DNA of 24,255 nt, taken from IMG/VR virus record IMGVR_UViG_3300032116_011669, positions 1 to 24,255 of that record. One strand, written 5' to 3'. The notes beneath the pieces are model-generated. The model was not told the DNA's origin. It saw nothing but the letters and a program-made list of their open reading frames with translations, and ran no database searches. A program made the translations under genes and the position numbers. This DNA comes from a virus. The stretch's first letter is position 1, and every line of letters starts with the position of its first letter. Shown one piece after another: positions 11,560 to 19,247 of the stretch.

Positions 11560-12936
11560 GTGTCATCATTTGGACCGACCGCATATAACATAGATATTAA
11601 CCAACTGGGAGCGTCACAGTTCCCACGGTTTGCTGTAACACAACCCACACCATATCAAGACGGATTGGTTGAGGATGTTATTTTAAACGAATTACATCCA
11701 CAATATGCTGCGGACGGAAGTAATGTAGGAATGGTACAAGTTAGATTCATCCCAGGTGACAGAGATGTTCCAAAGGAAAAATTAAATTGGGCAGCGCCAA
11801 TCGATTCTAGTATACGAGAGTATCCTTTAAAAAATGAATTGGTATTAGTGTTTTACTCATTAGGAAGATTGTTCTACACACGCAGAATTAATTCTACTAA
11901 TAAAACTACAGAAAGTTCATGGCCTGGGTTAAGTCAACGGTTTTCTCCTCAAGTACCCTCAGTAGACAGAAGTGACGCTGCTCAAATCGCAGCCCAAGGA
12001 GGTACTCCATATCGTCCATGGGGTATGAAACAACAGTTTAGTTTAGGTGATGAGTTTAGTGAAAATCCCTCGGTTCGTATGGTTCGTCCAAACGAAGGAG
12101 ATTTAATTATACAAGGACGGTTTGGTAACACAGTTAGATTTGGTTCTAGCTTGTTTAGCAGTCCAAATACTCCAGCGCCACAAGCAAATTTAATATTTTC
12201 TGTTGGGCAAAGTCCAAATAAAGTTACATCAATTGATATCAACAACGATGGTACTAATGAAACTGTTGCTGGGGGTCCATACGGATTAACTTACGAAGAT
12301 ATTAATAAAGATAAAAGTAGTTTTTGGATGGTAGTAGACGAAAAGGTGGTACTAGACCCAGCAACTAAGTCAAGTATAGCACATTTACGGTCGGCAGAAT
12401 CATCAGATTCGACAAAATATACAGGCGCACAGATTTTCCTTAATTCTGATAGAGTCATTTTAAACAGTAAAGTAAATGAAATATCTCTGTTTGCGAAAAA
12501 GGAAATAAATCTAAGTGCAGTAGAATCGATTACCATAGATTCTGGTAAATCTGTGTTTATTACCGCAGAACGAGACATAGAAATTTCGACCCCTAGAGAT
12601 TTAGTACTAACCGCTCGTTCGATTAACTTAAATGTAACAAACGATATTTCTCAGGGAACCTCAGGAAACTACACAATATCGGGTAAAAAGATATTTATAG
12701 GAGCGTCACCAAACGATACAACACAACCAATGGTGTTGGGCGGTGAGTTGGCAACATGGTTACAAAAGTTGATGGATGCATTTATCGTAGAAATACCAAG
12801 GTCTATTGCTACATTAAACCCAGTTCCATTCGTTGCCGCAATAACTGAATTACGGGTACAACTGGGATTACCAAGCATACCTCAATCGGCTATATTCAAT
12901 AGTACAAGTAATTTTACTTCTAAAACTAACGACTGA
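11560..12936 (+). CDS. 5: gp5-like baseplate hub / tail spike protein (no lysozyme domain)
   Basis: The start is GTG 11560, directly after the preceding stop. The 458-aa product has an N-terminal OB-fold-like part (VEDVILNELHPQYAADGSNVGMVQVRFIPGD, residues 37-115). It continues through a linker and GDLIIQGRFGNTVRFGS, a motif typical of phage spike proteins. Residues 290-380 are repeating short strands (FLNSDRVILNSKVNEISLFAKKEINLS and similar), as in the triple-stranded beta-helix of gp5 and VgrG spikes. T4's gp5 carries a lysozyme between these parts, and none is evident here. It would form the central cell-puncturing needle of the baseplate. Downstream genes encode wedge proteins. Confidence 0.85.
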   Translation: MSSFGPTAYNIDINQLGASQFPRFAVTQPTPYQDGLVEDVILNELHPQYAADGSNVGMVQVRFIPGDRDVPKEKLNWAAPIDSSIREYPLKNELVLVFYSLGRLFYTRRINSTNKTTESSWPGLSQRFSPQVPSVDRSDAAQIAAQGGTPYRPWGMKQQFSLGDEFSENPSVRMVRPNEGDLIIQGRFGNTVRFGSSLFSSPNTPAPQANLIFSVGQSPNKVTSIDINNDGTNETVAGGPYGLTYEDINKDKSSFWMVVDEKVVLDPATKSSIAHLRSAESSDSTKYTGAQIFLNSDRVILNSKVNEISLFAKKEINLSAVESITIDSGKSVFITAERDIEISTPRDLVLTARSINLNVTNDISQGTSGNYTISGKKIFIGASPNDTTQPMVLGGELATWLQKLMDAFIVEIPRSIATLNPVPFVAAITELRVQLGLPSIPQSAIFNSTSNFTSKTND

Positions 12937-12938
12937 TT

Positions 12939-13493
12939 ATGGCAATACCAAGTAATTTATTACCCATAAATAATCCGATTAGAGCAGAGGTAGAAGAACT
13001 TCCAACTATATCACTACCAACTACTGGTTTTTCGGGAGTACCAAGTAATTTACTACCAGTTAACACCAGTAATATTTCTGGTTCGTTCCAATCGTTGGCG
13101 GGAAATATACCAACAGTTAATATACCCGAAATACCACAGTTTTCAATACTAAACACGGTTATACCAGATAGACTTTTTACAACGGGAAGTATTGACCAAG
13201 TTAGAGCAAGAACTTTAAACGCAGCAAGAACATATACTAGTGGATTACCAGCGCTACCGACAATCCCAGCAGTACCAACATTAATAGTTCCTAAACCAAG
13301 AATACCATCATACGGTCAAATTAAGAACTATATCAAGACTAAAATAGATAGAATTAAACAACAACGACAACAAGCATCAGTTAGGGCATTAGATGCAGAG
13401 CTTAAGAAACAAGAAAATCCGTTCAAGTATAGACAATCGTTAAAAAATCAAGAAGTAAAAAGTACGGTTCTTGGACGATTTAATAACCAGTAG
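12939..13493 (+). CDS. Pro-rich baseplate-associated protein with repeated N-terminal motif
   Basis: This 184-aa protein starts 2 bases after the spike gene's stop without a clear ribosome binding site, so it is probably coupled. Its N-terminal half has a direct repeat, IPSNLLPINNP (3-13) and VPSNLLPVNTS (34-44), followed by more Pro/Ile-rich segments (NIPTVNIPEIPQF, PALPTIPAVPTLIVPKPRIPSY). The C-terminal 60 residues form a basic coiled helix (KTKIDRIKQQRQQASVRALDAELKKQENPFKYRQSL). An extended Pro-rich arm plus helix suits a protein that wraps or plugs the hub or spike. No family was recognised. Confidence 0.72.
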   Translation: MAIPSNLLPINNPIRAEVEELPTISLPTTGFSGVPSNLLPVNTSNISGSFQSLAGNIPTVNIPEIPQFSILNTVIPDRLFTTGSIDQVRARTLNAARTYTSGLPALPTIPAVPTLIVPKPRIPSYGQIKNYIKTKIDRIKQQRQQASVRALDAELKKQENPFKYRQSLKNQEVKSTVLGRFNNQ

Positions 13494-13504
13494 AGGGTAA
13501 TAAT

Positions 13505-13867
13505 ATGGATAAAGCATTATTCAGAGCGTATGTCAAAGAATTAGTCAAGGAACAAATCGAAGAATCGGTGGAAAAGGCAGTGAAGAAGATTCTTCCAGAA
13601 GTTCTTGGGGAAGCTATTGCAGAAATTAAGGGTATGCAAAAACCACAAGTTAATGAAACTGTGACAGCTCCAGCAAAACCAAAACTTTCTCGTAGTCAAC
13701 TCGCAGCAATGATGGGATTGGAACGCCACGGCGATACCATTACTGCTACATCAAAGAATGTCGGTCCAGTAATGCAAGCTCCAGCAGGTATACCAGAGGA
13801 TAATCCTACATTACAAGCTATCAATAGAGACTATTCTGCTCTAATGAAAGCAATGAAGTTGACCTAA
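13505..13867 (+). CDS. Hypothetical 120-aa coiled-coil protein in the baseplate block
   Basis: Residues 1-45 form a charged helix with heptad-like pattern (LFRAYVKELVKEQIEESVEKAVKKILPEVLGEAIAEIK). A Pro/Ala/Thr linker and a C-terminal helix (LQAINRDYSALMKAMKLT) follow. GAGG (13493-13496) lies 8 nt upstream of the start. No enzymatic motif is visible. Position between spike and gp25 suggests a baseplate assembly factor or minor component. Codon use is like its neighbours. Confidence 0.68.
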   Translation: MDKALFRAYVKELVKEQIEESVEKAVKKILPEVLGEAIAEIKGMQKPQVNETVTAPAKPKLSRSQLAAMMGLERHGDTITATSKNVGPVMQAPAGIPEDNPTLQAINRDYSALMKAMKLT

Positions 13868-13879
13868 TTGGAGATATAA

Positions 13880-14365
13880 ATGGCTCAGAAGTTTATTGGC
13901 ATCACATTACCAATACGATTGGGACAGACAGGAATGTTTGACCAATCGACAACGGTAATCCAACAAGTTCGTTCTAACTTTAAGAATTTGATTTTGACAA
14001 AGAAGGGAGAACGTGTTGGACAGCCTGATTTGGGGTGTGATTTGTGGAAAATATTGTTTGAGCCATTAACGGACGAAACGCTAGAAAATGCTAGATTGGC
14101 AGTAGCTGACGCTGTAGACCGTTGGTTACCGTTTATTGAACTAACTGATTTTCAAATTACAAAAACAGACGATAATAATATTATTAATATAAAATGCCTA
14201 TATAGATTTAGAAATAATCCAAATGTAACAGACCAAATAACCGTAGCGGCTCGACAACTTGGAGTACCAACAGTAGGATTTACAGAAGTACCAGAAGATG
14301 CGGTACCCACACAGGAAGAAATTACAGCACTTCAAAACGCTCGTCGTATTAGAAGACTTAATTAA
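13880..14365 (+). CDS. 25: Baseplate wedge protein, gp25-like
   Basis: The 161-aa product shows the gp25/W family pattern: IGITLPIRLGQTGMFDQSTTVIQQVRSNFKNLILTKKGERVGQPDLGCDLWKILFEPLTDET. It runs from a first strand through the Q-R-N-LLLT-GER core and the Phe-Glu-Pro helix. gp25 proteins resemble lysozyme in fold but are structural, joining wedge and sheath in contractile tails. A GGAG site lies upstream, and the start fits directly with TTGGAGATATAA before the ATG. The C-terminal 35 residues are extra relative to short family members. The gp6-like gene follows 13 bases later, as is usual for T4-like phages. Confidence 0.93.
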   Translation: MAQKFIGITLPIRLGQTGMFDQSTTVIQQVRSNFKNLILTKKGERVGQPDLGCDLWKILFEPLTDETLENARLAVADAVDRWLPFIELTDFQITKTDDNNIINIKCLYRFRNNPNVTDQITVAARQLGVPTVGFTEVPEDAVPTQEEITALQNARRIRRLN

Positions 14366-14378
14366 TTTGGAGTTTTAA

Positions 14379-16301
14379 ATGGCAACGAATCAATCAGTAA
14401 TTATACAACCAAGACCAAATGTCAAGCAAATTAATTATGTCTCAAAGACGTTCACGGACTTTAGACAAAATTTAATAGAATTTGCAAAAGCATATTATCC
14501 AAACTCATATTCAGATTTTAATGAAACATCACCTGGTATGATGTTCATCGAAATGGCATCATATATTGGTGATGTCCTTTCATTTTATATTGACAATCAA
14601 TTTAAAGAAAATCTGTTAGCTTTTGCAGAACAACAAGAAAATGTTATTTCTATAGCACAATTTTTGGGATACAAACCAAAATTAGTTTCACCGTCAACCA
14701 CGACGGCAACAGTATATCAATTAGCCCCAGCTATAATTGAAAATGGTGTCTATGTTCCTGACCCAAGATATTTGGTTAAGTTAGCAAAAGGAAGTACATT
14801 CGTTACTACCGGACAAACATCTGTCCAATTTAGACTAAGTGAAGATGTTAATTTTGGAGATATCACGGCAGAAAATTATATTGTCAACACATTCTCTGGT
14901 GGTAATCCATCAACATTTATTATCAGTAAGCCAGCTCGATTGGTATCCGCAGAAGAAAAAACTACAACATTTACATTTGGAAGTCCACAACGATTTACCT
15001 CGGTGTTGATGCCAGATGAATCTATAATTGGTATTGAAAGTATAGTTGATTCTAATGGTAACACCTGGTATGAAGTTGATTATTTAGCGCAAGATGTTAT
15101 TATGGATGAGCTAGATGTGACCAGTAACGGTGAAACTGGTATTTTACCATCATCTAAATTACGACTTCGTAAAGTTCCTCGCAGATTCGTAACAAGAATT
15201 AATAGAGATAATAGAATGGAGCTAGTTTTTGGTTCTGGAACGGGTAATGAGGCTGAAGTTAATACGACCTTAGATTCTAGACAAATAGCAAACTCTCAAT
15301 ATGGTAGTACCATAGAAAACGCACTAGGTAATGTGGCTATTAATAATGTAAACTTCCTTGATAGTAACGCGTACGGTATATCACCAGCAAATATAACACT
15401 AACTGTGACATATTTAGTTGGTGGTGGGGTAAATACAAACACCACATCAAACACAATCAACAGAGTGTCAGAAGTAATTACATCGAATGACACTACTGAC
15501 TATACTGCTGCCGAACTTAACGCATTTAATGCAGCAGTACAAAGTATAACCATCAATAATGACTTACCAGCTACTGGTGGTGGTGAAGGTGAATCAATTG
15601 ATGAAATTCGTGAAAACGCATTGGCATTCTTTAACGCACAAAACCGCGTGGTCACCGTAGAAGATTATGCAGTTCGTTCTTACGCACTTCCATCAAAATT
15701 TGGTCGTGTGGCAAAAGCGTTCGCAGTACGAGATGAACAAATTAATAGAATTCTAGCAGCACAAAATGACAGAGTATATGTAGATAATCCCGTTCGTCCA
15801 AATGTAATTAATTTATATACGCTAGGATACGATACAAACGGTAATCTAACAACACTCAATACACTGGTTAAGGAAAATTTAGCAAGATATCTTGAGCAGT
15901 TTAGAATGTTAACAGATGATGTAAATATCCTAGACGCATTTATTATCAACATCGGCGTACAATTTGACATCTCGGTACTGAGAAACTATAATGTCAATGA
16001 TGTTCTTGCAAGAAGTATTGGTGCCGTTCAAGATTTCTTCAACACAAGTAAGTGGAGCATAAACCAACCAATTATTTTAGCAGATTTGTCATATAATATC
16101 GGATTGGTAGAAGGAGTACAGACAGTAAAAAGTGTTAAAATATTCAATAAGTACGAATATAGAGATGGCACAGGATACCAACCATATCGATATGATATTG
16201 ATGAAGCAACAATTAATGGGGTTATCTATCCAAGTCTCGACCCAAGTATTTTTGAGTTGAAATATCCAACAACAGATATTATAGGAAACGCTACCCAATG
16301 A
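14379..16301 (+). CDS. 6: Baseplate wedge protein, gp6-like (J family)
   Basis: This 640-aa protein is close to T4 gp6 in size (about 660). Its N-terminus (NYVSKTFTDFRQNLIEFAKAYYPN, then SPGMMFIEMASYIGDVLSFYIDNQFKEN) is the characteristic gp6/J opening. The middle is beta-rich and contains GGGEGESIDEIRENALAFFNAQNRVVTVEDYAVRSYALPSKFGRVAKAFAVRD, the conserved core of J-type proteins. gp6 dimers form the ring that holds baseplate wedges together. The TTGGAG site lies upstream of the ATG. The end overlaps the next gene by ATGA (16298-16301). Confidence 0.93.
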   Translation: MATNQSVIIQPRPNVKQINYVSKTFTDFRQNLIEFAKAYYPNSYSDFNETSPGMMFIEMASYIGDVLSFYIDNQFKENLLAFAEQQENVISIAQFLGYKPKLVSPSTTTATVYQLAPAIIENGVYVPDPRYLVKLAKGSTFVTTGQTSVQFRLSEDVNFGDITAENYIVNTFSGGNPSTFIISKPARLVSAEEKTTTFTFGSPQRFTSVLMPDESIIGIESIVDSNGNTWYEVDYLAQDVIMDELDVTSNGETGILPSSKLRLRKVPRRFVTRINRDNRMELVFGSGTGNEAEVNTTLDSRQIANSQYGSTIENALGNVAINNVNFLDSNAYGISPANITLTVTYLVGGGVNTNTTSNTINRVSEVITSNDTTDYTAAELNAFNAAVQSITINNDLPATGGGEGESIDEIRENALAFFNAQNRVVTVEDYAVRSYALPSKFGRVAKAFAVRDEQINRILAAQNDRVYVDNPVRPNVINLYTLGYDTNGNLTTLNTLVKENLARYLEQFRMLTDDVNILDAFIINIGVQFDISVLRNYNVNDVLARSIGAVQDFFNTSKWSINQPIILADLSYNIGLVEGVQTVKSVKIFNKYEYRDGTGYQPYRYDIDEATINGVIYPSLDPSIFELKYPTTDIIGNATQ

Positions 16302-17338
16302 GAACGATACTAACCGCCAGCAAGGACACTACCCTCTATCAAGCATTTTTAAATAATAATGCTGGATTAGATGAAATAATTGAAATTGGTAAGGTTATAG
16401 ATTTATCGGAACCTACCAGTTCAACGGCGTATGCAACGGGGTCCGCACGCTCATTAATATATTTTGATTTACCAACTACAGCAAGTGTACCAGCGACCGC
16501 TAGTTACTTCTTAAATTTAAGATTAGCAAATGCTGATAATGTTAAGAGAAATCAAGAAATTATTATCTATCAAGTTTCTCGTTCGTGGAGCGAAGGTAGT
16601 GGATATTTTTATCAAGATATAAAGAATGTTGAAGACGGGGCATCGTGGGTAAAATGTAACGCTACTGTATCTTGGAGTAACGCTGGTGGTGATTTCTTAA
16701 CAGGGTCAACCAGTCAAAGTATCGTTCTATCATCGTATCCGTTAGAGGATATTCGTGTTGATGTAACTAATATCTTACGCCCATTTGTAAGTCAATCTAC
16801 ACAAAATAACTTTTATGGATTAGCATTACAATTCCCAACTGCTGATGAACAAGACTCAACCAACAAGGGAGTTGTTAAGATATTTTCAACACAAACTCAT
16901 ACAATTTATCAACCAACTCTTGAGATTGTATGGGATACACAAACAGTAGTTACCGGAAGTTTATTAGCAATTCCATCATTAAATGTAAAAATTGTCGCAT
17001 CAAACTTACGAGAAACTTATACAAAGGGTGATACCGATAAGGTAACTCTTGTCGTTCGTGACCAATATCCACTAAAATCATTCGATTCGGTATTACGATA
17101 TAAAAACAAATATTATCTACCCACATCATCATATTTTTCTGTCGTTGATGTACAAAGTAATACTACAGTAATACCATTTGACGATTATAGTAAAATCAAT
17201 ACGGATGCAACTGGGTCATATGTAGTTCTTGACACCTCGCCACTGTATCGCGGCAGATTTTATACATTAAAATTAAAAGTGGTAAATGGAACTTATTCTA
17301 GAGTAATTGATACCGACACACTATTTAAAGTTGAATAA
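16298..17338 (+). CDS. Tail/baseplate protein with DNRLRE-like domain
   Basis: The ATGA overlap couples it to gp6. The 346-aa product has an N-terminal domain (residues 5-210) with the pattern of DNRLRE/CBM96-type beta modules: SARSLIYFDLP, FLNLRLAN, IIIYQVSRSWSEGSGYFYQDI and DGASWVKCNATVSWSNAGGDFL, then VDVTNILRPFV. These modules occur on cell-surface and carbohydrate-related proteins. The C-terminal part is more strand-rich and ends FYTLKLKVVNGTYSRVIDTDTLFKVE. In this position it is probably a wedge-bound or fibre-attachment protein that may touch host glycans. The family call is by pattern and the binding role is inferred. Confidence 0.7.
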   Translation: MRTILTASKDTTLYQAFLNNNAGLDEIIEIGKVIDLSEPTSSTAYATGSARSLIYFDLPTTASVPATASYFLNLRLANADNVKRNQEIIIYQVSRSWSEGSGYFYQDIKNVEDGASWVKCNATVSWSNAGGDFLTGSTSQSIVLSSYPLEDIRVDVTNILRPFVSQSTQNNFYGLALQFPTADEQDSTNKGVVKIFSTQTHTIYQPTLEIVWDTQTVVTGSLLAIPSLNVKIVASNLRETYTKGDTDKVTLVVRDQYPLKSFDSVLRYKNKYYLPTSSYFSVVDVQSNTTVIPFDDYSKINTDATGSYVVLDTSPLYRGRFYTLKLKVVNGTYSRVIDTDTLFKVE

Positions 17339-17341
17339 TTT

Positions 17342-17617
17342 ATGGCAATAACATTTTTATCAGGTAGTGTTAATCCAGATAGTGGAAGTATAGTAAATAA
17401 AGAACAGATTGATATTTCTCTGTCTTTATTTGATGTGTCTGCTTCTGGTCAAAGTGCATCGATTGACACAAATTATTCTGCAACGGTACAACGAGTAACA
17501 ATACCTGAAGAAGGATTAATGAATCGTAGTGTTTATTATACTCCAATTTATAAAGAAAAGTTAGATTATAATGTTTGGTTAACCAGAATTAATAAAAATT
17601 TTGAAGAGTTAGACTAA
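17342..17617 (+). CDS. Small structural-block protein (91 aa)
   Basis: It starts 3 bases after the preceding stop and its stop overlaps the next ATG (TAATG). The product is mostly beta-type with Ser/Thr-rich strands (MAITFLSGSVNPDSGSIV, LFDVSASGQSASIDT) and ends in a helix (YNVWLTRINKNFEELD). No membrane or enzymatic motif is present. Its tight coupling with large tail genes supports a minor baseplate or connector role. No family was recognised. Confidence 0.7.
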   Translation: MAITFLSGSVNPDSGSIVNKEQIDISLSLFDVSASGQSASIDTNYSATVQRVTIPEEGLMNRSVYYTPIYKEKLDYNVWLTRINKNFEELD

Positions 17618-18492
17618 TGGCAGAACAGCAAAATTACCAAAGTAATATACAAGAACTATCAGATTCGTATACTCGGTATACAGTATCTCGTATTATAGCA
17701 AACAAAAAAGATAATTTGCTGGATATGGAAGTTCCTGCGGATTTTTCTGAAGCATTATTACAGAATAATGTTGAAGTTAACCTATACAGTTTAGCAGACA
17801 ACTCGTTAATATTTTCTGATGTTGTACGAAATGTTAGTGGGTCGATATTCACAGAAACATTACAATATAATGACAATAGTTTGCGTAAATTACTGTATAT
17901 CGATTTTGCTAAAGTACCAAATTTAGATTTACCATCTGGGGAATATTCGGTTACTCTTAACTTTTTTGCAGATGAACTTGGTTCATACGACGATAGAATT
18001 CTAAAAGTTAATAAAATATCGACATCACGCACAGAAGTAGAACTAAAATTAACAGATACCACACAACAAAAAGTATTAGAACAATTTGCTACACCACTAA
18101 TACCTGCAGAATTTATAAAACCAATATTACGACAAATTTTTAATCAAGAAGGCGCAGATGATTTGATATTACCTACCAGTCCAGTAAAAATTGATAGTTC
18201 GTCATTATACCAAAATTTCGCAAATGGGTCTGGTGAAAAACTTGTTCAATATAATTTTGACGATGATGATGGAAGTCGTATTGGTATTAATACCATTATG
18301 CAGAATGTACTCAATGACGCATATCCTATTGCATTACAAACCGCAGAAGATATGATACTCTTATCAGGCAGTACTTCGTTTACTGAAACAGAATTGTCTA
18401 ATATGGTAGTAAATGCAATTGATATAGCATATGATGCTGCATTAGATGATGAAGCACAAAATCCACAAAATTATCGGTTTGACTTAATATGA
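17617..18492 (+). CDS. Tail/baseplate protein of unknown family (291 aa)
   Basis: Overlaps the previous stop (TAATG) and the next start (ATGA at 18489). The N-terminal half is beta-rich (DMEVPADFSEALLQNNVEVNLYSLADNSLIFSDV, YIDFAKVPNLDLPSGEYSVTLNFFADE). The C-terminal half is helical and acidic, with an Asp run (NFDDDDGS) and MVVNAIDIAYDAALDDEAQ. Size is near T4 gp8 (334 aa), and a baseplate wedge role is plausible by position, but I see no firm match. No catalytic motif is evident. Confidence 0.7.
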   Translation: MAEQQNYQSNIQELSDSYTRYTVSRIIANKKDNLLDMEVPADFSEALLQNNVEVNLYSLADNSLIFSDVVRNVSGSIFTETLQYNDNSLRKLLYIDFAKVPNLDLPSGEYSVTLNFFADELGSYDDRILKVNKISTSRTEVELKLTDTTQQKVLEQFATPLIPAEFIKPILRQIFNQEGADDLILPTSPVKIDSSSLYQNFANGSGEKLVQYNFDDDDGSRIGINTIMQNVLNDAYPIALQTAEDMILLSGSTSFTETELSNMVVNAIDIAYDAALDDEAQNPQNYRFDLI

Positions 18493-19241
18493 GTACTTAC
18501 AATATTCGTGAAAAATTTATATACGCATTAGCTACAAGCAGTATTGAATATATAAGAAATTATAATTTCAATACTTCTACAATCACTGATATTCCTTTAG
18601 CATTAGGAAATACTGACACGGAAATACCTATCACCGTTAATATAACGACTACCGTGCCGTGGATACAAATTGTTAATCCTACCACTGGAGCTAATTTAAA
18701 ATTTCCAAGTGGGAATGTCGTATTGGGGCCAACAAGTACTAGTGTAGTTTTGGTAAAAGTAGATTTACCGCCGGAAATAGAAAATGTACCATCCTCATCG
18801 ATATACCCAGACATCAGTTTGGATATCAAATCTGGTAGTTTTCCTATAATATCCCCTCCCGCAACAACTGGTAGTCAATCAGATAATAAGAATACTATAA
18901 CTGTACCACAAAGTACTTATACAATAGACCCAGGCGAACGGGTTCAAGTTGATATTACTGTATATGATGTTGATGGTAATCCAGTTAAGGATGTATTTAA
19001 TGTAGTTTGGAAATCAAATAATACAAGTATTGTTCTAGTAGAAGAACCAGAAAATACTCAAGTAGATTACAATCCATATACTCCACGAATTATACGAGGT
19101 ATATCTTCTGGAGAAACAACGGTTACTATTACCGCAGGACCAGAAAGAGAAACTAGTATAACCTTTATTGTACGAGAGACTTCGGCGGGTGGACCCCCTC
19201 CGCCGCCACCACCGCCACCACCTTCTTCCGTGGTAGATTAA
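18489..19241 (+). CDS. Ig-like structural protein ending in a polyproline run
   Basis: The 250-aa product is beta-rich. Residues about 135-230 look like a bacterial Ig-like (BIG2-type) domain: TITVPQSTYTIDPGERVQVDITVYDVDGNPVKDVFNVVWKSNNTSIVLV followed by IIRGISSGETTVTITAG. The C-terminus is GGPPPPPPPPPPSSVVD, with ten consecutive prolines. Ig-like domains on phage virions often bind host surface polysaccharide. A ten-proline run would be slow to translate and would need host EF-P. It is coupled to its upstream neighbour by ATGA. The next gene starts 6 bases later. Confidence 0.75.
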   Translation: MSTYNIREKFIYALATSSIEYIRNYNFNTSTITDIPLALGNTDTEIPITVNITTTVPWIQIVNPTTGANLKFPSGNVVLGPTSTSVVLVKVDLPPEIENVPSSSIYPDISLDIKSGSFPIISPPATTGSQSDNKNTITVPQSTYTIDPGERVQVDITVYDVDGNPVKDVFNVVWKSNNTSIVLVEEPENTQVDYNPYTPRIIRGISSGETTVTITAGPERETSITFIVRETSAGGPPPPPPPPPPSSVVD

Positions 19242-19247
19242 TCTAAT

